From contig NZ_JAOAOQ010000009.1 of NCBI RefSeq assembly GCF_030398385.1, forward strand, positions 108,349 to 172,348: 64,000 nucleotides of DNA, in the 5' to 3' direction. Positions 1-8,523 of the stretch are shown here, in pieces. This DNA is from Aquibium sp. ELW1220 (GTDB lineage Bacteria; Pseudomonadota; Alphaproteobacteria; Rhizobiales; Rhizobiaceae). The translations under genes and the position numbers were made by a program. Within the stretch, counting starts at the first letter, position 1. Every line of letters starts with the position of its first letter. Under the pieces are notes generated by a model. That model saw nothing but the letters and a program-made list of their open reading frames with translations. It made no database searches and was not told where the DNA came from.

Positions 1-546
1 CAGCTCGTGGGCGACGAGCCCTTCGCGGTGCTGCTTCCGGACATGATCATGCAATCGGACAAGGGCTGCATGCGCTCGATGGTGCAACTGCACGAACAGG
101 CTGGAGGCAACGTCGTGGCGGTGCAGGAATGCGACCCCGACGAAGCCCACAAATACGGCATCGTCGGACGCGGCCCGGACGTCGCGAGCGGCTTCGAGGT
201 GACGTCGATGGTTGAGAAGCCTGCGCGCGGCACGGCGCAGTCCAATCTCTACCTCAACGGCCGCTACATCCTGCAGCCTGAGATCTTCGACATCCTGTCG
301 GAGCAGGAGCGCGGCGCGGGCAACGAGATCCAGCTCACGGACGCGATGCTGAAGCTGCAGGCCCGGCAGCCCTTCCACGGCTTCCATTATCAGGGCCGGA
401 CCTTCGATTGCGGCTCGCCCGAAGGCTTCGTGGAGGCGAACGTGGCCTTCGCGCTGTGGCGCAAGGACCTGTCGCCACGCATGAGCGCGATGATCGCCGG
501 GCTGCTCGACGACTATGCGCCCGGGCTCCGCAAGACCGGGAGCTGA
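1..546 (+). CDS. galU: UTP-glucose-1-phosphate uridylyltransferase, C-terminal part
   Basis: This is the last 181 codons of a GalU-type enzyme, which makes UDP-glucose from UTP and glucose-1-phosphate in the cytoplasm for surface polysaccharide. The reading frame is open from base 1, so the N-terminal nucleotide-binding part (about 110 residues of a usual 290-300) lies outside the window; the GTG at base 7 is internal. Family motifs visible are LLPDMIM, the KYGIV segment, MVEKPARG, the GRYIL strand and [12 protein letters not shown]. It runs towards the beta-barrel gene on the other strand, with a hairpin between the two. The rhizobial homologue is often named exoN. The family call is secure. 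Confidence 0.93.
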   Translation, partial: QLVGDEPFAVLLPDMIMQSDKGCMRSMVQLHEQAGGNVVAVQECDPDEAHKYGIVGRGPDVASGFEVTSMVEKPARGTAQSNLYLNGRYILQPEIFDILSEQERGAGNEIQLTDAMLKLQARQPFHGFHYQGRTFDCGSPEGFVEANVAFALWRKDLSPRMSAMIAGLLDDYAPGLRKTGS

Positions 547-555
547 GAAAGTCCG

Positions 556-592
556 GCGCTGAAGGAACCGATCCGTCGGTCACCTTCAGCGC
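556..592. terminator. Hairpin between convergent galU and beta-barrel gene
   Basis: A 10-bp stem (GCGCTGAAGG at 556-565 with CCTTCAGCGC at 583-592) encloses a second stem (ACCGA 567-571 with TCGGT 576-580) around a TCCG loop. It lies just after the galU stop and covers the last codons of the opposing gene. There is no long T-run, so use as a bidirectional terminator is inferred from position and stability. Confidence 0.55.
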
Positions 593-2223
593 TGCAGTTT
601 CAGTCCGAGATAGATGCTGCTCTCGTCGTAATCGCGGTTCGGCCGGGTGCTGTCGAACCGCTCGTGGCGGATGCGGCCGTTGATCCCGGCGAAGCGGTTC
701 ATCCACCAGGTGGAGCTGGCCTCGGCCGAGAGGGTCGTCTCGGTGTCCGACGAGTTCACGTAGTCGCGGAACGAGATGCCACCCAGCAGCCCGAGCGTCA
801 GGTTGGGCCGGGCTTCGCGCAAAAGTTCCACGCGGGATGTGTAGAGCACGGATCCGCTGTCGGCGGCGGTGGTCGAGCCCTCTACCGAAGTCCCGCCGGT
901 CAATCGCAGTGTCGTGCCCCGCATCGGCGACCAGGACAGGACGCCGTCGAGCAGGAGGGCCGAGACCGGCACGAGCCGATCGTCATCAAAGCTCTCCCTC
1001 AGCCAGCCGATCGAAACTTCGCCTTCGATCTTCTCGCCGAGGTCGATCTCTGCTCCCCCCTTCAGAGCGTAGCGGTCGGCGGAACGGCGATAGCCGGAGG
1101 TGTCCTGCTCCAGGTCGTAGTTGCGGCGACCGATCTCGGCCTCGACGAAGGGGGTGAACGCGGGCGAGACCTCGTAACCGGCGCGCAGCGCGAGCGTCGA
1201 CAGCGTGAAGTTGCGATCCTCCTGCGAGACGGTCCCGCAGCACAGGCCCTCGAGATCGGAAAAGACCTCCCGCTCGACCGAGCCGGTCAGGCCGAGACTG
1301 GTGCGGCCGAAGCTGCGCTGCACCCCGAGGCTCGCCGACATCTCGTGATTCAGCGGCTCGTCGTCGGTGGCGGGCAGGACGATCGGAGACGAAGCGGCTT
1401 CCGGCGCGATCCGGTAGGAGGCGGTCGCGGTCACCGTCGTGTCGCGGCCGAGTTCGTAGGCAAGTGCACCATCGATGCCGAGCTCGGTCTCCTTGAAGTC
1501 CTCGCCGGAAACGGACTTCTGGAAAATCCCAACCGCGTTGATCTCGGCCGAATGGCTTGTCCAGTCGGAGACGGCACGCAGGCGCAGTTCCGTCTGCGAG
1601 ACGAAGGCCTCGCCGCCCTGCTGCGTCGTGTTGATGTTGGACGACCACAGGATGCCCTGATCGAGCGTCACCGTGGCGTCGAAAGTTCCAAGCCTGAGGC
1701 CGAGTGGCGCATAAGGGTTCTCCTCCTGCTCAATGGTGCCGGTTTCTATGGCATCCAGCCTGGTGTTCTCGGCTTCGGCGCGCCGGTTCAACTCCTCGTC
1801 CAGCGCGTCGACGCGCTGCGCGCGGCCTTGGGCGGGTTCGACGACCGGTTCGGCCGGAGCCGCCGCGTCCGGCGCCTCGGTCCGTGCAGCTTGCGCGTCC
1901 GAGCGCTCCTGGCGCGTCGTTGCCGCCCGCCGCGGCATGGCGGGAGCGGCTGCCTGCTCGGGTTCCGCTTCGAACGGGAAGAGGCTGGCGCCGTCATCCG
2001 GTTCGTCCGGTACCGCGCCTGCGCTCGCCGGGCGGTAGGGCGGAAGCGACAGGGCGGTAGCGCTCCCGTCTGCCCGGCGCTGGATGTCGGCTGCGGGAAG
2101 CTCGCCACGCAGCGCGGCGTCCTGCGCGACGGCATGGGCCGAGAGCGCGGCGAGACCGACCGTCGCGAGCAGGATGCGGCGGCCGCCGATGCGCGTTGTC
2201 CAGACCGCCCCTATCATCGACAT
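586..2223 (-). CDS. Outer-membrane beta-barrel protein (BBP2_2-like)
   Basis: A predicted exported protein of about 545 residues. The N-terminus is a signal peptide (basic RIGGRR, then a hydrophobic stretch ending near AHAVAQD). About 150 residues of low-complexity Ala/Glu/Pro sequence follow, then a region of alternating hydrophobic strands (for example TLALRAGYEV, FTPFVEAEIG, KGGAEIDLGE, SSIYLGLKLQ) as in outer-membrane barrels. Such putative porin-2 proteins in rhizobia often lie near exopolysaccharide genes, and galU and kdsD flank it here. The start at 2223 is chosen because it gives a clean signal peptide; an in-frame ATG at 2301 would add 26 residues that do not resemble one. The family is inferred from overall pattern; the function is unknown. 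Confidence 0.7.
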   Translation of the reverse strand: MSMIGAVWTTRIGGRRILLATVGLAALSAHAVAQDAALRGELPAADIQRRADGSATALSLPPYRPASAGAVPDEPDDGASLFPFEAEPEQAAAPAMPRRAATTRQERSDAQAARTEAPDAAAPAEPVVEPAQGRAQRVDALDEELNRRAEAENTRLDAIETGTIEQEENPYAPLGLRLGTFDATVTLDQGILWSSNINTTQQGGEAFVSQTELRLRAVSDWTSHSAEINAVGIFQKSVSGEDFKETELGIDGALAYELGRDTTVTATASYRIAPEAASSPIVLPATDDEPLNHEMSASLGVQRSFGRTSLGLTGSVEREVFSDLEGLCCGTVSQEDRNFTLSTLALRAGYEVSPAFTPFVEAEIGRRNYDLEQDTSGYRRSADRYALKGGAEIDLGEKIEGEVSIGWLRESFDDDRLVPVSALLLDGVLSWSPMRGTTLRLTGGTSVEGSTTAADSGSVLYTSRVELLREARPNLTLGLLGGISFRDYVNSSDTETTLSAEASSTWWMNRFAGINGRIRHERFDSTRPNRDYDESSIYLGLKLQR

Positions 2224-2362
2224 TACGTTTTCCCACGACCGCGCCCGCCGCGCAGACTTTGGCGAAGCGTAAACAGGCTTGGTTAACGGAGCGTTGAGCA
2301 TGCCTGCCGACGGTCGGCAAACAGCGTTGGACAGTCCGAAGACATTGTTCTAGACGGCACGC

Positions 2363-3361
2363 ATGCATGGACAGAGACCGAAGACGAAATCCGATGCCCG
2401 CGAGGCGATCGCGTCCGCGATGCGAACCATCGCGACCGAACAGGCGGGCCTTGCGGCTCTGGCCGCCGCGCTCGACAACGGGCTTTCAGAGCCTTTCGCC
2501 ACGGCGATCGGTATCCTGTCGCAAATTTCGGGTCGGGTGATCGTCACGGGTGTCGGCAAGAGCGGCCACATCGGCTCGAAGCTCGCCGCGACGCTCGCCT
2601 CGACCGGCACGCCTGCCTTCTTCGTCCATCCGGCCGAAGCCAATCATGGTGACCTCGGCATGATCGCGGCCGACGACGCGATCGTGGCCATGTCATGGTC
2701 GGGCGAGAGCGCCGAGCTCAAGGGCATCGTCGCCTACTCGCGCCGGTTCAAGATCCCGCTGATCGCCATGACTTCGGGCGAGGCCTCGACCCTGGCGACC
2801 GCCGCCGACGTCGTGCTGTGCCTGCCCAGGGCGCCGGAAGCCTGTCCGCACGGTCTGGCACCGACGACGTCGACGCTGCTGCAACTGGCGGTCGGCGACG
2901 CACTGGCGATCGCGCTGCTGGAGGCACGCGGCTTCACGCCCGATCATTTCCGCACCTTCCACCCCGGTGGCCAGCTGGGCGCCAACCTGACGCAGGTGCG
3001 CGAGATAATGCATGCGGGCGACGAACTGCCGACCGTGCCGCTCGGTACCCTGATGCCGGACGCGATCCGCGAACTCGCGCGCAAGCGGTTCGGCTGCGTG
3101 TGCGTGACGCGTGACGACGGACGAATCGCCGGCATCTTCACCGATGGCGACCTGGCGCGCAGCCTGCACCTCAACCTCGCAGACACGCGCATCGACGACC
3201 TGATGACGCGCACGCCAAAGACCATCGGCCCGCGCCTGCTGGCTGCCGAGGCGATGGCGCTGCTCAACGAGCACAACATCAGCGCGCTGGTGGTCGAAGA
3301 GAACGGCTATCCGCTCGGCGTCGTGCACTTCCACGACCTGCTGAAGCTCGGGGCGGCCTGA
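2363..3361 (+). CDS. kdsD: KpsF/GutQ-type D-arabinose-5-phosphate isomerase
   Basis: This 332-residue enzyme interconverts ribulose-5-phosphate and arabinose-5-phosphate, the first step towards KDO for lipopolysaccharide. The SIS domain (about residues 40-190) holds GVGKSGHIGSK with the catalytic-type Lys66, the HPAEANHGDLGMI segment and the SGES phosphate-binding loop. Two CBS domains follow (about 215-330). Length and order match E. coli KdsD/KpsF. The gene is divergent from the beta-barrel gene and convergent with nfeD, only 12 bases apart. A capsule-specific KpsF role cannot be separated from KdsD by sequence. Confidence 0.92.
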   Translation: MHGQRPKTKSDAREAIASAMRTIATEQAGLAALAAALDNGLSEPFATAIGILSQISGRVIVTGVGKSGHIGSKLAATLASTGTPAFFVHPAEANHGDLGMIAADDAIVAMSWSGESAELKGIVAYSRRFKIPLIAMTSGEASTLATAADVVLCLPRAPEACPHGLAPTTSTLLQLAVGDALAIALLEARGFTPDHFRTFHPGGQLGANLTQVREIMHAGDELPTVPLGTLMPDAIRELARKRFGCVCVTRDDGRIAGIFTDGDLARSLHLNLADTRIDDLMTRTPKTIGPRLLAAEAMALLNEHNISALVVEENGYPLGVVHFHDLLKLGAA

Positions 3362-3373
3362 GCCGCCGGCAAC

Positions 3374-3832
3374 TCAGACCGGCTCGACCACGAGATCTCC
3401 GTCCCTGACGTCGCAGACCCGCACTTGCGCACCCGGAGCGGCGTCCGGCCCGACGATGCTCCACCAGGTGTCGCCGAGCTTGAGGCGGCCGCGGCCGTTG
3501 CGGATCGGGTGCTCGAGGGTTCCCGTGCGGCCGACGAGCTGGCGGGCGCGCTGGTTGAGAAGCGGTTCGTCGGTCGGCGTGCTGTCGCGGCGGTAGAAAC
3601 GGTAGCCGAACCAGGCAGCTGCGAGCGACGCGGCAAGGAAGGCAAGCACCTGGATCTGCCAGGTCCAGAAGGCGGCGTCCCAGACGAAGAAGGACAGGGC
3701 GCCGATCGCGATCGCGGCGATCCCGATCCAGACCAGGAAGACGCCCGGCACGAAGATTTCCAGCGCGAGCAGGACGAAGCCCAGGACCATCCAGTTCCAC
3801 GGGCCGAGTTCGCTCACGATACGCTCGATCAT
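3374..3832 (-). CDS. NfeD-family membrane protein
   Basis: A short NfeD protein (152 residues): two or three hydrophobic helices (about residues 12-75) followed by a cytoplasmic OB-like domain (about 95-150) with the GRTGTLEHPI and GDTWWSIVG strands typical of NfeD. It partners the SPFH protein encoded 25 bases upstream; such pairs act together at membrane microdomains. ATG at 3832 is chosen because a GGGAG Shine-Dalgarno precedes it and the first residues match family starts. The frame stays open upstream without homology, through the end of the SPFH gene. The precise role of the pair is not established. Confidence 0.88.
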   Translation of the reverse strand: MIERIVSELGPWNWMVLGFVLLALEIFVPGVFLVWIGIAAIAIGALSFFVWDAAFWTWQIQVLAFLAASLAAAWFGYRFYRRDSTPTDEPLLNQRARQLVGRTGTLEHPIRNGRGRLKLGDTWWSIVGPDAAPGAQVRVCDVRDGDLVVEPV

Positions 3833-3857
3833 GTCGTCGTCTCCCGCTGCGCCCGGA

Positions 3858-4811
3858 TCAGGACTCGTCCGTCGGCCGCACGACCGGCGGGCGGTTGGCG
3901 CCGCGCGTGTTCTGGGTCGGCGACTGACCACCGAACACTTCCTTGGCGATTGCGCCGATGCCGCCAAGCGAGCCGACCAGTGCCGATGCCTCGATCGGCA
4001 GCATAACGATCTTGCTGTTGCCGGACGAACCGATCTTGGCAAGCGCCTCTGTGTACTTCAGGGCCACGAAATAGTTGATCGCCTGAACGTCACCCTTGGC
4101 GATCGCCTCGGAGACGACCTGGGTCGCGCGCGCCTCGGCCTCGGCGGAGCGCTCGCGCGCCTCGGCATCTCGGAAAGCGGCTTCCTTGCGGCCCTCCGCC
4201 TCCAGCACCTGCGCCTGCTTGAGACCCTCCGCGTCCAGGATCTGGGCGCGCTTGTTACGCTCGGCCATCATCTGGCGGGCCATCGATTCCACCAGGTTGG
4301 CCGGCGGGTTGATGTCCTTGATCTCGACGCGCGTGACCTTGATGCCCCACGGCTTGCCCGCCTCGTCGACGATGCGCAGCAGGCGCTCGTTGATCGCCTC
4401 GCGGTTGGACAGCAGTTCGTCGAGATCCATCGATCCCATCACCGAGCGGATGTTGGTCATGGTCAGGTTGAGCAGCGCGTTCTGCAGGTCGGAGACCTGA
4501 TAGGCCGCCTGGGCGGCGACGAGGACCTGGTAGAACGCGACGCCGTCCACTGCCACGATGGCGTTGTCGCGGGTGATCACCTCCTGGGTCGGGACGTCGA
4601 GCACCTGCTCCATCATGTTCAGCTTGGCGCCGATGCGATCGATGAAGGGAACGATGAGATTGAGGCCGGGCGCCAGCGTGCGCGTGTAGCGGCCGAAGCG
4701 CTCGACGGTCCAGTTGGACCCCTGCGGCACCGTCTTGATGCCGGCAAAGAGCACCAGCAGCACGAGGATGACCAGGATGACGACGACGATGTCAAAACCC
4801 GTGAATGGCAA
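3858..4811 (-). CDS. SPFH/Band-7 protein (QmcA/stomatin-like)
   Basis: A 317-residue stomatin/prohibitin-type protein. One N-terminal membrane helix (about residues 7-25) is followed by the Band-7 domain ([38 protein letters not shown]) and a long Ala/Glu/Arg coiled coil (about 185-245) for oligomerisation. The start is a TTG at 4811 with a strong GGGGGA sequence 7 bases upstream, and family N-termini align there. It heads a two-gene unit with nfeD, the usual qmcA-nfeD arrangement. Family assignment is firm; the likely role in membrane organisation is known only for relatives. Confidence 0.92.
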   Translation of the reverse strand: MPFTGFDIVVVILVILVLLVLFAGIKTVPQGSNWTVERFGRYTRTLAPGLNLIVPFIDRIGAKLNMMEQVLDVPTQEVITRDNAIVAVDGVAFYQVLVAAQAAYQVSDLQNALLNLTMTNIRSVMGSMDLDELLSNREAINERLLRIVDEAGKPWGIKVTRVEIKDINPPANLVESMARQMMAERNKRAQILDAEGLKQAQVLEAEGRKEAAFRDAEARERSAEAEARATQVVSEAIAKGDVQAINYFVALKYTEALAKIGSSGNSKIVMLPIEASALVGSLGGIGAIAKEVFGGQSPTQNTRGANRPPVVRPTDES

Positions 4812-4930
4812 CGGCTTTCCCCCTTGTTCGCCCGCACGCAGGCCGATCGCGATTCGGCCGACGCCGGATCGTGAGGATCATGTAGGGGTGAATCATGGCG
4901 GAAACAATTCGTGAAGGCCGGTACGCGACC

Positions 4931-5947
4931 TCAGTCGCCGGAAAGGCCCTTCAGGAATGTCTCAACCGCGGCGATCGCCGCGTCGTTCGACACGATGGCG
5001 AGGTGGCCGACACCGGGGAGGACCACATAGGATCCGCCGGGCGCGTGCGGTGCGATGGTCGCTTCGTAGCGATCGGCGAAGAACGCCTCGTCGTCGGCTC
5101 CGGCGATCAGCAGGAAGGGCGCCGTCATGGCCTTCAGGTCGGCCTGGTAGTCGGAGCGGGGAGCAAACGAGGTGTTGAGCCTGTAGCTGTAGCTGGTCGT
5201 CGCCGTGTGGCCGAGCGGTCCGTCCAGCACGGCCTTCGGCATGGCGAAGGAGATGACCGGCAGGTGGTTGAGTGCCGTCACGCCGACGGCATTCAGCATG
5301 ATGAGGCCGATGATGCGACGTGTGGCAGGCTGCGCCCAGCCGCCGGAATCGGGCCGGGTGGTCGGCGCGTCGTATTTGAGGAAGGGCGCCATCAGAACAT
5401 AGGCGTCGACCATGTCGCCATAGGTGCCGCCGGCGAAACGAACGACGAAGCCGCCGCCCGAGGAATGGCCGCCAAGCACGACCCGCGCCTGACCGCCAGC
5501 CTCGTCGCGCAGGGCGACGATCAGGTCCGCGGTGTCTTCTTCCAGCTGGCCGATATGGTCGATGTCGCCGCGCCGGACCGGCGCCTCGCCATGGCCGCGC
5601 ATGTCCGGCACGATCACCGTCCCGAGCCCGGCCGCGGCCAGGCGCTTCGCCATGGCGTGGAACTGCATGCCGTGCCAGCCAGAGCCGTGAATCAACACGA
5701 CGTAGCGACCCGGCGCCCCGGGGTATCGCCGGAAGGGAAGGGCGGTCCCATCGCGGGCGTCGAAGCTCGACGATGCAGGCAGATCGGACAGATCCTGCGC
5801 GAATGCCGGCGCGAAGTCGAGGGTCTCGTCCTCAGCGGCGCCTTGCCCCCCTGCCGCCGGAGGAGCCGACGAGGCCACCAGCGTCAGCGCGATCGCAATA
5901 CAGATCGCGACGAAGATCGCCGCAATGGCTATGAGCTTTTCGAACAC
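4931..5947 (-). CDS. Membrane-anchored alpha/beta hydrolase
   Basis: An alpha/beta-hydrolase of about 338 residues with one N-terminal membrane helix or uncleaved signal (residues 4-24), suggesting a periplasmic or membrane-attached enzyme. The nucleophile elbow is GHSSGGG (Ser near 162), the oxyanion region is LIHGSGWHG, the acid is probably in IAGADDEAFF, and the catalytic His is in GVGHLAI. The fold resembles the serine-aminopeptidase/monoacylglycerol-lipase group (Hydrolase_4). The GTG at 5947 has a GGGGAG sequence 7 bases upstream; an alternative start at 6004 adds 19 basic residues. The substrate is unknown. Confidence 0.78.
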   Translation of the reverse strand: MFEKLIAIAAIFVAICIAIALTLVASSAPPAAGGQGAAEDETLDFAPAFAQDLSDLPASSSFDARDGTALPFRRYPGAPGRYVVLIHGSGWHGMQFHAMAKRLAAAGLGTVIVPDMRGHGEAPVRRGDIDHIGQLEEDTADLIVALRDEAGGQARVVLGGHSSGGGFVVRFAGGTYGDMVDAYVLMAPFLKYDAPTTRPDSGGWAQPATRRIIGLIMLNAVGVTALNHLPVISFAMPKAVLDGPLGHTATTSYSYRLNTSFAPRSDYQADLKAMTAPFLLIAGADDEAFFADRYEATIAPHAPGGSYVVLPGVGHLAIVSNDAAIAAVETFLKGLSGD

Positions 5948-6046
5948 GCGCCGTCTCCCCGTCCGCCTCGGTGACGGCTTAGCCCAGCCGGCGCTGCAAG
6001 GCAAAAGGACACGTGCGGCCCTTCGCCGGTGCGAACGCTTTTGACC

Positions 6047-7261
6047 TCAGTCGCGGTCGAAGGCGAACAGGTCGGCGTCGCGGTCCTTCCGCCCTGTCAG
6101 GGCTGCCGTGATCAGTTCCGAGGCGATGCGGGAGAAGGTGATGCCATTGCCGCCGTAGCCGAGCACTGCGTGGAAGCCCGGCCTGCCCGGAACCGGCCCG
6201 ATGAGCGGCAGACCGGAGGGGGTGGTGCCGAAGGCACCAGCCCAGGCATAGTCCGGGGTCGTGTCGACGCCGGGCAGGAGCCGGCCCAGTCTTTCGGCGA
6301 TCCGCTGCGTCTTTTCGGGGATCAGCATGTCCCTGGCCATCTCGTCGGAAAATCCCTCGTCCTCGCCGCCGCAGACGATGCGCCCGTCATGGGTGGCGCG
6401 GAGATAGAGATAGGGGTCGGACGCCTCCCACATGAAGGCCGCCTTGGGCCAGATGGCGCGCGGTTGCGGGCGTGTCGCGATGGCGTAGGTCGATATGATC
6501 TCGTGACCGTCATGGGGCACGATGTCGGCGAGTTCGTAGCCGGTGGCCAGGACGGCAGCGGTGGCTGAGATGACGGGGCCTTCCTTCGTGCCGATGGACA
6601 CGCCGCCGCGGTGGCTCTCGTAGGTCGTCGCCTCGACGGGCGCGTGAAGCCGGGCGCCCCGGCTCTTCGCCGAAGCCAGGAGGCCCGCCGTCAGGCGGCG
6701 CGGATCGAGCGCGAGATTGCCGTAGGACAAGAGGGCCGCCTTCCGGTCGATACCGAACCGCTCCTTCAACTGGCCGGCGGACAGATAGGCGCCATGAAGG
6801 CCGGCAGCATTGCGCGCCTCGCCTTCCGCCCGCAGCGCCTCGGGCGCCAGCACGTTTCCGGCCAGATAGAGCGAGGGCCGTTCGGTGAGCCGGCAGTCGA
6901 TGCCGAGTTCTGCGATGCGCGCGGCGAGATTGCCGACGGCCAGCCGGGAGCGGCGCCAGGCGCGCTCGGCGCGGTCCTGGCCGATCCGGCGGGAGAGCGT
7001 GGAGAGCGGCTGGTCGATCTCGTGCTGGACGAGGGCTGTCGTCGCAGCCGTCGAACCGAGCATGGGGCCGCGTCTGTCGATCAGGATGACAGACAGCCCG
7101 GCGCCCGACAGGGCGTCGGCAGTCATCGCCGCGCTGATGCCCATCCCCACGATCGCGACGTCGGCCTTCACGTCGCGCGCGAGCGGCTCAGCCGCCGGTC
7201 CAGGCGCGCGGTAGGCTCTCCATACCGGGCTGCCGGTATGCAGGTCGAGCTTTCGGGTCAT
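6047..7261 (-). CDS. FAD-dependent amine/amino-acid oxidoreductase (DAO family)
   Basis: A 404-residue flavoenzyme of the D-amino-acid-oxidase fold, related to gamma-glutamylputrescine oxidase and glycine-oxidase-like proteins. The Rossmann motif is VAIVGMGISAA (third glycine replaced by alanine) followed by an acidic strand end (LIDRRGPMLGST). The C-terminus has the family GYGGNGITFS flavin contact. The ATG at 7261 is chosen over one 33 bases upstream because a GGAG lies about 10 bases before it and family N-termini begin near there. It follows hemH on the same strand after 61 bases, so co-transcription is possible. The substrate amine is not determined. Confidence 0.85.
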   Translation of the reverse strand: MTRKLDLHTGSPVWRAYRAPGPAAEPLARDVKADVAIVGMGISAAMTADALSGAGLSVILIDRRGPMLGSTAATTALVQHEIDQPLSTLSRRIGQDRAERAWRRSRLAVGNLAARIAELGIDCRLTERPSLYLAGNVLAPEALRAEGEARNAAGLHGAYLSAGQLKERFGIDRKAALLSYGNLALDPRRLTAGLLASAKSRGARLHAPVEATTYESHRGGVSIGTKEGPVISATAAVLATGYELADIVPHDGHEIISTYAIATRPQPRAIWPKAAFMWEASDPYLYLRATHDGRIVCGGEDEGFSDEMARDMLIPEKTQRIAERLGRLLPGVDTTPDYAWAGAFGTTPSGLPLIGPVPGRPGFHAVLGYGGNGITFSRIASELITAALTGRKDRDADLFAFDRD

Positions 7262-7322
7262 GCAGGAGGAACTCCGTTCGAGGCGCCTCCGCAACGGGCA
7301 GGCGCCCCGACGGTTCCGTCGA

Positions 7323-8387
7323 TCAGGCCCAGCCGCCCAATTCGCGCCGGATCATGGCCTCGATGACCGCCATGCCTTCTTCCGAGTCGTTCAGGCAAGG
7401 AATGTGGGTGAAATTCGTGCCGCCATGCTCATGGAAGAGCTCGCCCACTTCCCCCGCGATTTCCTCGAGCGTCTCCAGGCAATCCGAGACGAAGCCGGGA
7501 TTGAAGACGGCAATCGATTTCACGCCGTCGGTCGCGAGCTTCTCCACGGTCTTGTCGGTGTATGGCTGCAGCCATTCCTCCGGACCGAAACGGGACTGGA
7601 AGCAGGTGATCAGCCGTTCCTTGTCCCAGCCTAGTCGCTCGCGCAGCAGGCGCGTCGTCTTCATGCAATGGCAGTGATAGGGATCGCCGCGCTTGAAATA
7701 GCTCTGCGGGATGCCGTGGTAGGAGGCGATCACCACCTCGGGCTCGAAGTCGAGCGTTGCCAGGTGCTTCTCGATCGAGCGGGCGAGCGCGTCGATGTAG
7801 ACCGGCTCGTCATGATAGGCAGGCACGGTGCGCACCGCCGGCATCCACCGCATCTGCACCAGCGCCTCGAAGAACTTGTCGTTCACGGTGGCCGTCGTGG
7901 TGGCGGAGTATTGCGGATAGAGCGGGAACATGACGATGCGGTCGCAGCCGGCCTTCGTCATGCGGTCGAGAACGCTCGCGATCGACGGATTGCCGTAGCG
8001 CATCGCCCAGTCGACCACCACGTTGTCGTGGGACGCCAGGGCTTCGGCGAGCTTCTCGGACTGCGCCCGGGTGTAGGTGCGCAGCGGCGATTCGTTCTTC
8101 TCGCGGTTCCAGATCTTGTCGTAGAGCGCGCCGGACTTCTTCGGCCGCGTGTTGAGCACGATGCCGTAGAGGATCGGGTACCAGAAGGCGCGCGGCCACT
8201 CGATGACGCGGCGGTCGGAGAGGAACTCCGCCAGGTAGCGGCGCATCGAAACTTTGTCGGTCCCGTCAGGCGTGCCGAGATTGACCAGAAGCACACCGAC
8301 CTTCGGCAGGGCCACCGGCGGATGGTCCGCCGGAAGCGGTCCGATCGCCCGGACGTTCGGCATGTCGGCATGGATCGTGACGTTCAT
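7323..8387 (-). CDS. hemH: Ferrochelatase
   Basis: HemH (354 residues) inserts Fe(II) into protoporphyrin IX, the last step of protoheme synthesis. Visible signatures are GVLLVNLGTPD near the N-terminus, PLYPQYS, the active-site SYHGIP with its histidine, and CHCMKTTRLL and FQSRFGPEEW in the C-terminal half. Length is normal. The ATG at 8387 has an AGGGGAA Shine-Dalgarno. It is the first gene of a minus-strand run after the terminator at 8472-8501. Confidence 0.97.
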   Translation of the reverse strand: MNVTIHADMPNVRAIGPLPADHPPVALPKVGVLLVNLGTPDGTDKVSMRRYLAEFLSDRRVIEWPRAFWYPILYGIVLNTRPKKSGALYDKIWNREKNESPLRTYTRAQSEKLAEALASHDNVVVDWAMRYGNPSIASVLDRMTKAGCDRIVMFPLYPQYSATTTATVNDKFFEALVQMRWMPAVRTVPAYHDEPVYIDALARSIEKHLATLDFEPEVVIASYHGIPQSYFKRGDPYHCHCMKTTRLLRERLGWDKERLITCFQSRFGPEEWLQPYTDKTVEKLATDGVKSIAVFNPGFVSDCLETLEEIAGEVGELFHEHGGTNFTHIPCLNDSEEGMAVIEAMIRRELGGWA

Positions 8388-8471
8388 GAAGTTCCCCTTC
8401 GGACCGACGGAGATAGCGTGAAACGCCGGAGATTCAATCCGGACACGCTGGCCGAGTTGCCGCCGGAACGT

Positions 8472-8501
8472 GAAAACCCGCCTCCGGAGCCGGAGGCGGG
8501 T
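8472..8501 (-). terminator. Rho-independent terminator of the 5'-nucleotidase gene
   Basis: An 11-bp perfect GC-rich stem (8476-8486 with 8491-8501) with a 4-base loop is followed, on the minus strand, by a TTTT run. It sits 23 bases beyond the stop codon of the 5'-nucleotidase gene and separates it from hemH. Confidence 0.85.
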
Positions 8502-8523
8502 CGATTCGTCGCGGGAGCGGACG

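Noticed and set aside
2283..2297. TTAAC-N6-TTGA resembling a CtrA box between the beta-barrel and kdsD genes
   Set aside because: One half-site deviates from TTAA, so it is too weak to list as a CtrA site beside the perfect match at 33059.
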